Source: Kosakonia oryzendophytica (GTDB lineage: Bacteria; Pseudomonadota; Gammaproteobacteria; Enterobacterales; Enterobacteriaceae). From it: 64,000 bases of DNA. The notes beneath the pieces were generated by a model, which saw only the letters and a list, made by a program, of their open reading frames with translations, had not been told where the DNA came from and did no database searches. The stretch covers positions 62,001 to 126,000 of the forward strand of contig NZ_FMAY01000011.1 of the NCBI RefSeq assembly GCF_900094925.1. The letters are read 5' to 3'. Shown in pieces: positions 13,264 to 22,171 of the stretch (positions are counted from its first letter, which is position 1; every line of letters begins with the position of its first letter). The position numbers and the translations under genes are program-made.

Positions 13264-13482
13264 TTAATTCCACTCACCCGCAACCAGTGTATGGGCGTCG
13301 AATGCAGCGGCATTGGTGTTATGTTCAGTCTGCGCAACAGGCACCATGTTGGAACCCGCTTCAATGTTAGTGATGTTCGTGTTGTTCTGGCTCGCAGTCG
13401 TGGTAACAGAATCCGCGGCGAAGACACCAAAGGAGAGTGCAGACAGCACGACAGCCGCGGCAGCAGTATTGATTTTTTTCAT
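13264..13482 (-). CDS. Small exported protein of unknown function
   Basis: A 72-residue precursor beginning MKKINTAAAAVVLSALSFG, a clear signal peptide cut after VFAA (about residue 23). The mature protein of about 49 residues is rich in Thr, Asn and Ala and has no cysteine. The frame is open upstream to 13563, but the start at 13482 is chosen because it gives a proper signal peptide and an AAGAGA ribosome site. The general plan recalls the small DUF1471 (BhsA/YhcN) stress proteins, but the C-terminal half does not match that domain. I do not recognise the family. Confidence 0.65.
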   Translation of the reverse strand: MKKINTAAAAVVLSALSFGVFAADSVTTTASQNNTNITNIEAGSNMVPVAQTEHNTNAAAFDAHTLVAGEWN

Positions 13483-13720
13483 GATGAATTTCTCTTTCTT
13501 GAATAAACACATGACTGTTTGGGTGTGTTTTTTACCCGTGCAATCAGTGTAGATCTGGATCACACTTTTGCACAGTCAATTTATTTATCCATTCGTGTCA
13601 AATAAACTGAATATGTTTCATTTTAATTAATTATGAAGAAATTAAGGAGGGAGAATATTTACTTAAATAAAATTCAATAAACGCTGCGGAAAATAGCACG
13701 AATGAACAAATTAAAACAAG

Positions 13721-13739
13721 GGGCCGGTATTTCCGGCCC
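13721..13739 (-). terminator. Terminator after ydiY
   Basis: GGGCCGG/CCGGCCC stem with a 5-base loop, followed on the minus strand by CTTGTTTTAATTTG, seven bases beyond the ydiY stop. Confidence 0.75.
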
Positions 13740-13745
13740 ACTCAA

Positions 13746-14501
13746 TTACATTTTATAGCCTAACGTTACCGTGGTTCTACGATCGGTATGATCCGGCGCA
13801 GTTGACGGCGGCTGGGAGTTCCAGGTCAGGTTATAAGCGACTTTCAGCGCGAAATGCTCGTTGATAGCCACGTTCAGCGCCGTCTCGGAGTTCACCGTGG
13901 TATCGTCCGCGCCAAATACGGAAACGCCTTGGGTGAATTTCGTGTTGTCGCTAATTTGCCACGCATAGGTACCGGATGCATAACCCAGTGCTGTGGTTTT
14001 GGTGTCGCCATCGGTGTACTTGTCGTAACGCACACCCGGACCAAATTCAAAGCGCAGGCTGTGTACCGGGCCGTTCAGGATCTGGCGACCATAACCGGCA
14101 GTAAACACATCACGATCGCGGTAACCATTGTAGCGGTCAGTCAACCAGCTCGCCTGGCCAAACAGATAATCGTAATCCGTCAGGTTATAACGGCTACGAC
14201 CACCTACAGCGTATTTTTCAGACGAACGTTCATCATTTGCCGAGGTGTTGCTGGCATTTCCCCACAGAGACCAGGCCGTTCTGCTACCGTACCAGGTCAA
14301 GGTGGAGTCGGCAGTCAAAGAAGAACTCTTTGTGTTGCCGGACTGAGCAAGATAGCCACCGTTCACGCTACCTTCGAACGGTTTTTTTGCAGTTGCAGGG
14401 TCATCCATGACAGTAAAAACGGTGTCACTGGCGACAGCATTCATCGACGCAAGCACGCCCGCAGCCATAAACAGTGCGGGTACTGTCTTCAAAAGCTTCA
14501 T
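13746..14501 (-). CDS. ydiY: YdiY, DUF481 outer-membrane beta-barrel protein
   Basis: A 251-residue exported protein: signal peptide at about 1-25 (ending AVAS), then a DUF481 domain with alternating aromatic/polar beta-strand pattern (SVNGGYLAQSGNTKSSSLTA) and a C-terminal TVTLGYKM typical of outer-membrane barrels. In E. coli ydiY is acid-inducible; its function is unknown. It lies upstream of and divergent from pfkB, as in E. coli. Confidence 0.9.
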   Translation of the reverse strand: MKLLKTVPALFMAAGVLASMNAVASDTVFTVMDDPATAKKPFEGSVNGGYLAQSGNTKSSSLTADSTLTWYGSRTAWSLWGNASNTSANDERSSEKYAVGGRSRYNLTDYDYLFGQASWLTDRYNGYRDRDVFTAGYGRQILNGPVHSLRFEFGPGVRYDKYTDGDTKTTALGYASGTYAWQISDNTKFTQGVSVFGADDTTVNSETALNVAINEHFALKVAYNLTWNSQPPSTAPDHTDRRTTVTLGYKM

Positions 14502-14793
14502 TTATTTAGAGTCCGTACAGCAAAAAAAGAGACCAACACGGTCCCGGAATCTTTCATAAGGATCAACGACCAACGGTCCAAAGAAAGGTAACAAATTATA
14601 AAAAGGCCAGTTAAACATATCAATGAAATCTTATTTGATTTTTTGAATAAGAGAGATCTCAAAAAAGAGCATTTGGTTATTAATCCTCACCGTTCCCAAA
14701 CTTAATTTCAGCCTGCAAATCATACTGTTATTTACTTTCCCTTCTGCGCAATCAGTGCCAGGCTTAAAACAACCAGATAAAAAGGAGGTCATG

Positions 14794-15726
14794 ATGGTTC
14801 CGGTATATACGCTGACGTTAGCGCCCTCTCTGGATAGCGCAACGCTCACGCCACAAATTTATCCTGAAGGTAAGCTCCGTTGCAGCGCCCCGGTCTTTGA
14901 ACCCGGCGGCGGCGGCATTAATGTTGCCCGCGCCATTGCACACCTGGGTGGCCGTGCCACCGCGCTGTTCCCGGCAGGCGGTGCAACCGGCGAACACCTC
15001 ACCGCACTGCTGGCCGATGAAAACGTGCCCACTGTTGTCGTAGAAGCGAAAGACTGGACGCGGCAAAATTTGCACGTTCACGTCGAGTCCAGCGGTGAGC
15101 AGTATCGCTTCGTGATGCCCGGTGCTGCCTTGAGTGAAAGTGAATTTCGCCAACTGGAAGAGAAAGTGCTCACCATCGAATCGGGCGCTATTCTGGTGAT
15201 CAGCGGCAGTCTGCCACCGGGGATCCAGGTTGAGAACCTCACACAGTTGATCAAGGCGGCCCAACACCAAGGTATCCGCTGCATTGTTGATAGTTCGGGA
15301 GAGGCGCTCGCCGCTGCCCTGTCAATTGGTCATATTGAACTGGTAAAACCGAATCAGAAAGAGCTCAGTGCGTTGGTCGGCCGGGAACTCACTCAACCCG
15401 ATGACGTACGTATTGCCGCTCAGGAGATTGTGAACAGCGGCAAAGCGCTACGTGTTGTGGTGTCGCTTGGGCCACAAGGGGCGCTGGCCGTCGACGCCAA
15501 CCAATGCGTGCAGGTGGTGCCGCCTCCGATGAAAAGCCAAAGCACCGTCGGTGCTGGTGACAGCATGGTCGGCGCTATGACTTTAAAGCTGGCGCAAAAC
15601 GCTCCGCTCGACGATATGGTGCGCTTCGGTGTTGCCGCCGGTAGCGCCGCCACCATTAATCAGGGCACGCGTTTGTGCGCGCTACACGATACGCAAAAAA
15701 TTTACGACTATCTGTGTAATCGCTGA
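14794..15726 (+). CDS. pfkB: 6-phosphofructokinase II
   Basis: A 310-residue ribokinase-family (PfkB) enzyme that phosphorylates fructose-6-phosphate in glycolysis. It is the minor isozyme in E. coli, inhibited by ATP. Motifs: GGGGINVARAI near residue 36 and the catalytic GAGDSMVGA near 252-260. ATGs at 14791 and 14794 are adjacent; 14794 is preferred because the AAGGAGGT ribosome site (14782-14789) is only one base from the first. It ends at 15726 and is followed by a 7-bp hairpin (15733-15756). Confidence 0.97.
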   Translation: MVPVYTLTLAPSLDSATLTPQIYPEGKLRCSAPVFEPGGGGINVARAIAHLGGRATALFPAGGATGEHLTALLADENVPTVVVEAKDWTRQNLHVHVESSGEQYRFVMPGAALSESEFRQLEEKVLTIESGAILVISGSLPPGIQVENLTQLIKAAQHQGIRCIVDSSGEALAAALSIGHIELVKPNQKELSALVGRELTQPDDVRIAAQEIVNSGKALRVVVSLGPQGALAVDANQCVQVVPPPMKSQSTVGAGDSMVGAMTLKLAQNAPLDDMVRFGVAAGSAATINQGTRLCALHDTQKIYDYLCNR

Positions 15727-15732
15727 CAAAGC

Positions 15733-15756
15733 GCCCTCTTCCTTATGGGAGAGGGC
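15733..15756 (+). terminator. Hairpin after pfkB
   Basis: GCCCTCT pairs with AGAGGGC around a 10-base loop. The T run is weak (TTGCTAAC), so it may be an imperfect terminator or an intergenic repeat. Confidence 0.4.
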
Positions 15757-15838
15757 TTGCTAACTGCACAGCGGCAGTCGACAAATCGCCTTCGCCGACT
15801 ATGCTAAAAAAACTTTCAGGATAACAATGAGGTGAAAT

Positions 15839-16129
15839 ATGAGCAGTGATGGCATCACCCGCTACGTCGTAACGGTCAAATTTCACGAACAGACCCTGAC
15901 GGAAATCAACGAACTCAACAACCACTTTACACGTGCGGGTTTTCTCCTCACCATGACCGATGAAGAAGGAAAAGTGCACGACCTCGGTACGAACACCTTC
16001 GGGCTTATCAGCGCACTCAGTGAGCAGGAGGTTAACGCGCTGGCAAACGGACTGGCGGTAAGCGCAGTGGGGAACGAGGCCGACATCACCGTTTATACCT
16101 GGGAAACCTGGCAAAAAGACGAACCATAA
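15839..16129 (+). CDS. ydiZ: YdiZ, uncharacterised small protein
   Basis: A 96-residue soluble protein (MSSDGITRYVVTVKFHEQTL) matching E. coli YdiZ in start, length and position between pfkB and yniA. It is acidic, with no membrane segment or signal peptide. No function is known. The ribosome site is weak (GAGG, 7 bases upstream). Confidence 0.88.
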   Translation: MSSDGITRYVVTVKFHEQTLTEINELNNHFTRAGFLLTMTDEEGKVHDLGTNTFGLISALSEQEVNALANGLAVSAVGNEADITVYTWETWQKDEP

Positions 16130-16234
16130 GCGCATGGCGGCTACGTTCGTTGCTCAGGTGTGCGTTACATCGTATCTTTTTTAAGCTTTAGTGCGCTAAC
16201 CTTATGATCCGGCTGATTACATGGGAGAAACATC

Positions 16235-17095
16235 ATGTGGCAAGCGATAAGTCGTCTGTTAAGCGAGCAACTGGGCGAAAGTGAGATTGAGCAGCGCGAC
16301 GAGCTGCCGGGTGGTGAGATCCATGCTGCGTGGCACCTGCGTTATGCCGGGCGCGATCTCTTCATAAAGTGCGACGAACGTGAACTGTTACCCATTTTTA
16401 CCGCCGAGGCGGACCAGCTCGCGTTGCTGGCTCGCAGCAACACGGTGCGGGTTCCGGATGTGCTGGCGGTGGGAAGCGATCGCGACTACAGCTTTCTGGT
16501 AATGGAGTATCTCCCTGCCCGCCCACTGGATGCACACAACGCTTTCCTGCTGGGCCAGCAACTGGCGCGTCTGCATCAATGGAGCGACCAGCCGCAGTTC
16601 GGCCTCGACTTCGATAACGATCTCTCCACGACTCCGCAACCCAATGCCTGGCAACGTCGCTGGTCAACTTTTTTTGCCGAGCAACGCATTGGCTGGCAAC
16701 TGGAGCTGGCAGCGGAAAAAGGTCTCGAGTTTGGCAATATTGACGCCATTGTTGAACATGTTCAGCAGCGTTTATCGTCACATCAACCGCAACCTTCCCT
16801 GCTTCATGGCGATTTATGGTCAGCGAATTGCGCACTCGGCCCGGATGGTCCCTATATCTACGATCCGGCATGCTACTGGGGCGACAGGGAGTGCGATCTG
16901 GCCATGCTGCCGCTGCATCCGGATCAGCCGCCGCAAATCTACGACGGTTATCAGTCGGTTTCTCCCCTGCCGAATGACTTTCTTGACCGCCAGCCAATCT
17001 ACCAGCTCTACACTCTGTTCAACCGGGCGATTCTGTTCGGGGGCGAGCATCTGCTGAATGCGCAAAAAGCGCTGGATCGCGTATTAGCCGCATAA
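16235..17095 (+). CDS. yniA: Fructosamine kinase family protein YniA
   Basis: A 286-residue kinase of the fructosamine/ketosamine-3-kinase family, related to aminoglycoside phosphotransferases. These enzymes phosphorylate sugars on glycated amines so that the adduct falls off. Motifs: catalytic loop LLHGDLWSANC (about 190-200) and the metal-binding YDPACYWGDRECDLAM. E. coli YniA is a thiamine kinase-like or protein-deglycation candidate; the natural substrate is not proven. The ribosome site GGGAGAAA lies 8 bases upstream. Confidence 0.93.
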   Translation: MWQAISRLLSEQLGESEIEQRDELPGGEIHAAWHLRYAGRDLFIKCDERELLPIFTAEADQLALLARSNTVRVPDVLAVGSDRDYSFLVMEYLPARPLDAHNAFLLGQQLARLHQWSDQPQFGLDFDNDLSTTPQPNAWQRRWSTFFAEQRIGWQLELAAEKGLEFGNIDAIVEHVQQRLSSHQPQPSLLHGDLWSANCALGPDGPYIYDPACYWGDRECDLAMLPLHPDQPPQIYDGYQSVSPLPNDFLDRQPIYQLYTLFNRAILFGGEHLLNAQKALDRVLAA

Positions 17096-17115
17096 CGCAG
17101 ATTAACGATACACAG

Positions 17116-17143
17116 GCCCGGTAAGCGCGGTTGCGCGCCGGGC
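17116..17143. repeat. REP-like inverted repeat
   Basis: GCCCGG and CCGGGC flank GTAAGCG-type sequence between convergent yniA and yniB. The pattern resembles the short REP/BIME units that occupy intergenic ends in enterobacteria. Confidence 0.5.
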
Positions 17144-17151
17144 GCGTCACA

Positions 17152-17688
17152 TCACAAAAAACCAAGCAGCTTAAAGAAGAAGTAACCCGCGACAATGATA
17201 ATCACCGGCAGCACATACAGCGGAAAAATCTGGAGCAGAATGGTGTGATGCGGTACGACAATGCGCGCTTCAAGCTGCGCACGGGACAACCCTTCCTCAC
17301 CTTTGGCATTCTCAAGGATCGCCTGATCCTCTAAACCTTCACGCAGAAAACGCACCTGACGACTCATGCGCGCTCCCGAGGCTTGCAATGCCAGCCCCAC
17401 AAAGATCAACACAAAGATTATCCAGAACAGGATATTGAGGCTTTGGTGGAAGTCCGGCGTCGGCGAGTTGTACCAAAACAGGTTAAGAAACGGCGTATTA
17501 AAACGCATCATTTCAATCATCACATGGGCGAAATCAAGCATCACCGCGTTGATACCGGCCTGCTTTTCGCTGTGGTCGTACATAAATTTCAGTACGGAAA
17601 TAATCGTTGAAATGACGGCTGGAATGAAAATCACCCAACCCAGAACGCGTTTCAGTATGGCGATGCGTCCAGCTTGTTGATACGTCAT
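17152..17688 (-). CDS. yniB: YniB family inner-membrane protein
   Basis: A 178-residue protein with about three or four membrane segments (VLGWVIFIPAVISTI near 18-35, LNILFWIIFVLIFVGLAL near 88-105, a C-terminal hydrophobic hairpin VLPVIIIVAGYFFF). The start at 17688 (MTYQQAGR) matches E. coli YniB in length; an in-frame ATG at 17712 would add eight residues. Function unknown. It is divergent from hxpB. Confidence 0.92.
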   Translation of the reverse strand: MTYQQAGRIAILKRVLGWVIFIPAVISTIISVLKFMYDHSEKQAGINAVMLDFAHVMIEMMRFNTPFLNLFWYNSPTPDFHQSLNILFWIIFVLIFVGLALQASGARMSRQVRFLREGLEDQAILENAKGEEGLSRAQLEARIVVPHHTILLQIFPLYVLPVIIIVAGYFFFKLLGFL

Positions 17689-17832
17689 GGATTCCCCTTG
17701 TGAGTGACGCACTGTTTGCGCCTAAGTCTACCTGCTGAGAATCATTTTCGCCTGATCTTTAAAGGCGGTATGATGCCTCTTTGTACATAATCCGTACTTT
17801 CTCCGGATAAACCGCGCTAAAAGAGAGGTGTT

Positions 17833-18501
17833 ATGTCTGACCCGCATCAAATTCTTGCTGCCATTTTTGATATGGATGGATTACTTATCGACTCAGAGCC
17901 ACTCTGGGATCGCGCTGAACTGGATGTCATAGCAAGCCTTGGGGTCGATATCACCCGGCGCAGCGAATTACCTGACACGCTGGGTTTACGCATCGATATG
18001 GTCGTCGAACTCTGGTATGCACAGCAACCCTGGAATGGTCCGAATCGCCAGGAGGTCACCGATCGCATTATCCAACGGGCGATCTCTTTGGTGGAAGCAG
18101 AGCGGCCTCTGCTTGCCGGCGCGCGCGACGCCGTTGCCTTGTGCAAAGCCAACGGCCTGATGGTGGGCCTGGCGTCCGCCTCGCCATTGCACATGCTCGA
18201 AAAAGTCCTGGACCTGTTCGACTTGCGGGAGCATTTCGATGCGCTCGCCTCCGCAGAGAAGCTGCCCTATAGCAAGCCGCATCCACAAGTTTATCTGGAT
18301 TGCGCCGCCAAACTGGGCGTCAACCCGCTCTGCTGCGTTGCACTGGAAGACTCTGTCAACGGAATGATCGCCAGTAAAGCGGCGCGTATGCGCTCAATTG
18401 TCGTGCCAGACGCCGAACATCGGGACGATCCGCGCTATGTGCTGGCGAATGTCAAACTCAGCAGTCTCACGCAACTTACGCTTGCTGATCTGGTAGGTTA
18501 A
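17833..18501 (+). CDS. hxpB: Hexitol/2-deoxyglucose-6-phosphate phosphatase HxpB (YniC)
   Basis: A 222-residue HAD-superfamily phosphatase active on sugar phosphates including 2-deoxyglucose-6-phosphate and hexitol phosphates. Motif I is FDMDGLLIDSE (about 13-23), motif II is the serine in ASASPLH, and motif III/IV is LEDSVNGMIAS. AGAGAGG lies just upstream of the ATG. Length equals E. coli YniC. Confidence 0.95.
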   Translation: MSDPHQILAAIFDMDGLLIDSEPLWDRAELDVIASLGVDITRRSELPDTLGLRIDMVVELWYAQQPWNGPNRQEVTDRIIQRAISLVEAERPLLAGARDAVALCKANGLMVGLASASPLHMLEKVLDLFDLREHFDALASAEKLPYSKPHPQVYLDCAAKLGVNPLCCVALEDSVNGMIASKAARMRSIVVPDAEHRDDPRYVLANVKLSSLTQLTLADLVG

Positions 18502-18641
18502 GGCCGTCGGGGCAGTAATTTTGCTGTTCCGATATTATTTTTGAAACATCATTTCATTTTGTTTGTATTTTCTTCACCACCCTTCTATTCTGATCTCCAG
18601 ACGCTGTGCCCTCTCACTACCATAATTTCGCCGGAGAACTC

Positions 18642-19403
18642 ATGATACTGGATGCCTTTAAACTTGCGGGTAAAGTGGCCATTGTGACCGGGTGCGACAC
18701 CGGTCTGGGTCAGGGGATAACATTAGGGCTGGCGGAAGCCGGATGTGACATCGTCGGCGTGAACCGTAAAATCCCACATGACACTGCGCAGCAGGTGCAG
18801 GCGCTGGGTCGTCGCTTTCTGGCAATACAGGCGGACTTGCGCCACCAGCAAGCCCTTGAGGACATTGTCACCGAGACGGTCGCGAAAATGGGACGTGTCG
18901 ATATTCTGGTCAATAATGCCGGGACGATCCGCCGCTGCGACGCCCTCGACTTCAGCGAGAAAGACTGGGATGAGGTGATGGATCTGAACCTGAAAACGGT
19001 GTTCTTTCTCTCGCAGGCCGTTGCACGGCAATTTATCGCGCAAGGCAATGGCGGCAAAATCATAAATATCGCTTCGATGCTCTCTTTCCAGGGCGGGATA
19101 CGCGTGCCCTCTTATACCGCGTCCAAAAGCGGCGTGATGGGCTTAACCCGCCTGCTGGCCAACGAGTGGGCGCCGCACAACATCAATGTCAACGCCATCG
19201 CTCCGGGTTATATGGCGACCAATAACACCCAGCAACTGCGGGAAGACGCAGAGCGCAACCAGGAGATCCTTGAGCGCATCCCTGCCGGACGCTGGGGTGA
19301 GCCCGCCGATTTGCAAGGAGCCGCGGTATTTCTCGCCTCCCGCGCTGCCGAATACATCAACGGTTACACCCTTGCCGTGGATGGTGGCTGGCTGGCCCGT
19401 TAA
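18642..19403 (+). CDS. kduD: 2-dehydro-3-deoxy-D-gluconate 5-dehydrogenase KduD
   Basis: A 253-residue short-chain dehydrogenase that interconverts 5-keto-4-deoxyuronate-pathway diketones with NAD(H) in pectin/hexuronate breakdown. Motifs: cofactor site TGCDTGLGQG (about 15-24), NNAG, and catalytic Ser/YTASK. The start at 18642 (MILDAFKL) has a CCGGAGA ribosome site and gives the E. coli KduD length; an upstream ATG at 18606 lacks one. Its partner kduI is not adjacent. In E. coli kduD is elsewhere (with kduI), so this is an extra or moved gene between hxpB and ydjM. A related C5-oxidoreductase activity is possible. Confidence 0.85.
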   Translation: MILDAFKLAGKVAIVTGCDTGLGQGITLGLAEAGCDIVGVNRKIPHDTAQQVQALGRRFLAIQADLRHQQALEDIVTETVAKMGRVDILVNNAGTIRRCDALDFSEKDWDEVMDLNLKTVFFLSQAVARQFIAQGNGGKIINIASMLSFQGGIRVPSYTASKSGVMGLTRLLANEWAPHNINVNAIAPGYMATNNTQQLREDAERNQEILERIPAGRWGEPADLQGAAVFLASRAAEYINGYTLAVDGGWLAR

Positions 19404-19469
19404 ATTTGAACGGATTGTGACAAAGGGTTACACCGTCACCTCTTCCGCCTACTGTACAAACATCCTATA

Positions 19470-19485
19470 CTGTATGCATCGACAG
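19470..19485. promoter_or_regulatory. LexA box of ydjM
   Basis: CTGT, eight bases, ACAG: a perfect match to the LexA consensus ends, 16 bases before the ydjM start. A second, degenerate copy (CTGT at 19452, ending CCTA) lies 18 bases upstream. TATACT at 19466-19471 is a plausible -10 that overlaps the box. E. coli ydjM also has two LexA boxes. Confidence 0.88.
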
Positions 19486-19501
19486 TTGAGTGAGTTTGAT
19501 C

Positions 19502-20092
19502 ATGACGGCGGAAGGACACCTGCTTTTTTCCATTGCTTGCGCGGTGTTTGCCAAAAACGCCGAACTGACGCCCGTCCTCGCGCAAGGGGACTGGTGGCAC
19601 ATCGTACCCTCCGCTATTCTGACCTGCCTGCTGCCGGACATTGACCATCCTAAGTCTTTTCTCGGCCAGCGTCTGAAATGGATATCAAAACCCGTCGCGC
19701 GCATGTTTGGTCACCGGGGCTTTACCCATAGCCTGCTGGCTGTGTTTATCGCGCTGACGTTGTTCTACTTAAAGGTACCGGATAGCTGGATAGTTCCTGC
19801 GGATGCGCTACAGGGGATGGTGGTGGGCTATCTGAGTCATATTCTGGCGGATATGATCACCCCCGCCGGCGTCCCCCTTCTGTGGCCCTGCCGCTGGCGC
19901 TTTCGTTTGCCATTACTGGCCCCGCAAAAAGGTAACCAGCTTGAGCGTGTACTCTGTATGGCGCTGTTTACCTATGCCGTGTGGATGCCGCAGACCCTGC
20001 CCGAAAACGGTGCAGTGCGTTGGTCATCGCAGATGATTAATACACTGCAAAACCAGTTTAATCGCTTTATTCATCAGCAATCCGGCCATTAA
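19502..20092 (+). CDS. ydjM: LexA-regulated inner-membrane protein YdjM
   Basis: A 196-residue DUF457-family membrane protein (metal-dependent hydrolase-like). It has the family motifs DIDHPKS and [10 protein letters not shown], whose His/Asp residues could bind metal, and about four membrane helices. The start at 19502 (MTAEGHLL) equals E. coli length; the ATG-less extension upstream runs into the LexA box. It belongs to the SOS regulon in E. coli; its biochemical role is unknown. Confidence 0.93.
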   Translation: MTAEGHLLFSIACAVFAKNAELTPVLAQGDWWHIVPSAILTCLLPDIDHPKSFLGQRLKWISKPVARMFGHRGFTHSLLAVFIALTLFYLKVPDSWIVPADALQGMVVGYLSHILADMITPAGVPLLWPCRWRFRLPLLAPQKGNQLERVLCMALFTYAVWMPQTLPENGAVRWSSQMINTLQNQFNRFIHQQSGH

Positions 20093-20222
20093 TCAGCCAG
20101 TAATTCCGCTTTTGGCATATACCATTCCATTTGGATATAAGAGCACCCCGGCACTTCTGCTAACCTTGCGCCACGGGATCAACCGCCAGGGTGATCCGAA
20201 TAATGATATCAGGAGAACGGGG

Positions 20223-21614
20223 ATGAACTTTCCATTAATCGCGAACATCGTGGTGTTCGTGGCACTGCTGTTTTTGCTGGCGCAGACTCGTCACAAACAG
20301 TGGAGTCTGGCAAAAAAAGTATTGATCGGTTTAGCGCTCGGCGTGGTCTTTGGGCTAGCGCTGCAAGCTGTTTACGGATCCGATAACCCGGTACTGAAGA
20401 CATCAATCCAGTGGTTCAATATTGTTGGCAACGGCTATGTACAACTGCTGCAAATGATCGTCATGCCGCTGGTTTTCGCCTCCATTTTGAGTGCCGTCGC
20501 GCGTCTGCATAACGCCTCGCAACTGGGCAAAATCAGCTTCCTGACCATCGGCACCCTGCTGTTTACCACGCTGATTTCCGCGCTGGTAGGTGTGCTGGTG
20601 ACCAATCTGTTTGGTTTAACGGCGGAAGGCCTGGTACAGGGCTCCGCGGAAACTGCGCGCCTCAATGCCATTCAGAGTAACTATGTGGGCAAACTGGCGG
20701 ATCTGACCGTCCCACAATTGCTGCTCTCTTTCGTGCCGAAAAACCCGTTTGCCGACCTGACTGGCGCAAACCCCACGTCGATCATCAGCGTGGTGATTTT
20801 TGCTGCCTTCCTCGGCGTGGCCGCGCTTAAGTTGCTGAAAGACGATGCGCCGAAAGGCGAGCGAGTTCTGAGCGCCATTGACACCCTGCAAAGCTGGGTA
20901 ATGAAACTGGTTCGTCTGGTCATGCAACTGACACCGTACGGTGTGCTGGCGCTGATGACCAAAGTGGTCGCAGGCTCTAACATTCAGGACATCATCAAAC
21001 TGGGCAGTTTTGTTATCGCTTCCTATCTGGGGCTTGGCATTATGTTTGTGGTGCACGGCTTACTGCTCGGTGTCAACGGCGTCAGCCCGCTGAAATTCTT
21101 CCGCAAAGTGTGGCCGGTGCTCACCTTCGCCTTCACCAGCCGCTCCAGCGCCGCGTCGATTCCACTGAATGTCGAAGCGCAAACCCGTCGACTGGGCGTG
21201 CCGGAATCTATCGCCAGCTTCTCGGCTTCCTTTGGCGCCACCATCGGCCAGAACGGTTGTGCGGGCCTTTACCCGGCAATGCTGGCCGTCATGGTTGCAC
21301 CGACGGTAGGCATTAACCCGCTTGATCCGGTATGGATTGCCACGCTTGTCGGGATTGTGACTGTTAGCTCAGCCGGTGTGGCAGGGGTTGGCGGCGGTGC
21401 AACATTTGCTGCGCTGATCGTGCTGCCGGCAATGGGTCTTCCGGTCACGCTGGTTGCACTGCTGATCTCGGTAGAACCCCTGATCGATATGGGACGCACC
21501 GCGCTCAACGTGAACGGCGCAATGACCGCAGGCACGCTCACCAGCCAGTGGTTAAAACAGACCGACAAAGCCGTACTGGACAGCGAAGACGACGCCGAAC
21601 TGGCGCATCGCTGA
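20223..21614 (+). CDS. tcyP: L-cystine transporter TcyP (YdjN)
   Basis: A 463-residue dicarboxylate/amino-acid:cation symporter (DAACS) family transporter. It imports L-cystine and, in E. coli, is the low-affinity symporter YdjN under CysB control. About eight membrane helices plus two re-entrant loops are visible; the serine-rich loop SRSSAASIP and the ion/substrate segment [12 protein letters not shown] are present. The start at 20223 has an AGGAGAACGGGG ribosome site and family length; the frame is open upstream to 20112. Confidence 0.95.
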   Translation: MNFPLIANIVVFVALLFLLAQTRHKQWSLAKKVLIGLALGVVFGLALQAVYGSDNPVLKTSIQWFNIVGNGYVQLLQMIVMPLVFASILSAVARLHNASQLGKISFLTIGTLLFTTLISALVGVLVTNLFGLTAEGLVQGSAETARLNAIQSNYVGKLADLTVPQLLLSFVPKNPFADLTGANPTSIISVVIFAAFLGVAALKLLKDDAPKGERVLSAIDTLQSWVMKLVRLVMQLTPYGVLALMTKVVAGSNIQDIIKLGSFVIASYLGLGIMFVVHGLLLGVNGVSPLKFFRKVWPVLTFAFTSRSSAASIPLNVEAQTRRLGVPESIASFSASFGATIGQNGCAGLYPAMLAVMVAPTVGINPLDPVWIATLVGIVTVSSAGVAGVGGGATFAALIVLPAMGLPVTLVALLISVEPLIDMGRTALNVNGAMTAGTLTSQWLKQTDKAVLDSEDDAELAHR

Positions 21615-21630
21615 GTCCGGATAACACAAA

Positions 21631-21649
21631 GGCGGGGAATCTCCCCGCC
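21631..21649 (+). terminator. Terminator between tcyP and cedA
   Basis: GGCGGGGA pairs with TCCCCGCC around a 3-base loop. It lies 16 bases after the tcyP stop; the T run is interrupted (TCTCTCATCTC). Confidence 0.65.
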
Positions 21650-21710
21650 TCTCTCATCTCTATGCCTTCACGGCCTGTTTTACTGCTGCGGTTCCGCACG
21701 TTTTCCGCCG

Positions 21711-21953
21711 TTACTCGTCGTCGATTTCCCCTTCCTGGCGCATCTGCATTGCCCAGCGCTGAGCGGATTCTGGCACGTTGAATACCGGCGAACGACGAAA
21801 CGTCTCCCCCATCAACACAAACGCCACGTATTTGCCACGTAACAACCAAACATCACGATACCCCTCCACTTTCAGGGCATGCTCGGGAGGCGCCGGCTCG
21901 ACGCGAGGTACGTAGCTGATAACTCGACGGTTTTGTTGACGAAAAGGTTTCAT
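21711..21953 (-). CDS. cedA: Cell division activator CedA
   Basis: An 80-residue DNA-binding protein first described as restoring division after DnaA over-initiation. In E. coli it binds RNA polymerase/DNA. The core VWLLRGKYVAFVLMGETFRRSP and the tail ESAQRWAMQMRQEGE match the E. coli protein. The start at 21953 (MKPFRQQN) equals that length; an ATG five codons upstream is possible. It lies convergent to tcyP and divergent from katE, the E. coli arrangement. Confidence 0.93.
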   Translation of the reverse strand: MKPFRQQNRRVISYVPRVEPAPPEHALKVEGYRDVWLLRGKYVAFVLMGETFRRSPVFNVPESAQRWAMQMRQEGEIDDE

Positions 21954-22171
21954 AGGCGATGCGTTCACTAAATACGAATTTCACAACCGGGAAAATCCTA
22001 TGATAGCCGATTGTCGCCCTGTACGTCGCGCCTGGCGTGACTTTCTCTTATTTTTCGCAGGGTTCCCACCTGCCGCCTCGTACAGCCATTGCCAGGGGGG
22101 TGATCTATAGTTAGGGGTGTTTTGACGTAACCACGGCCATTTTTCAGCAATGAAAACAGGAGACGAGTTCA

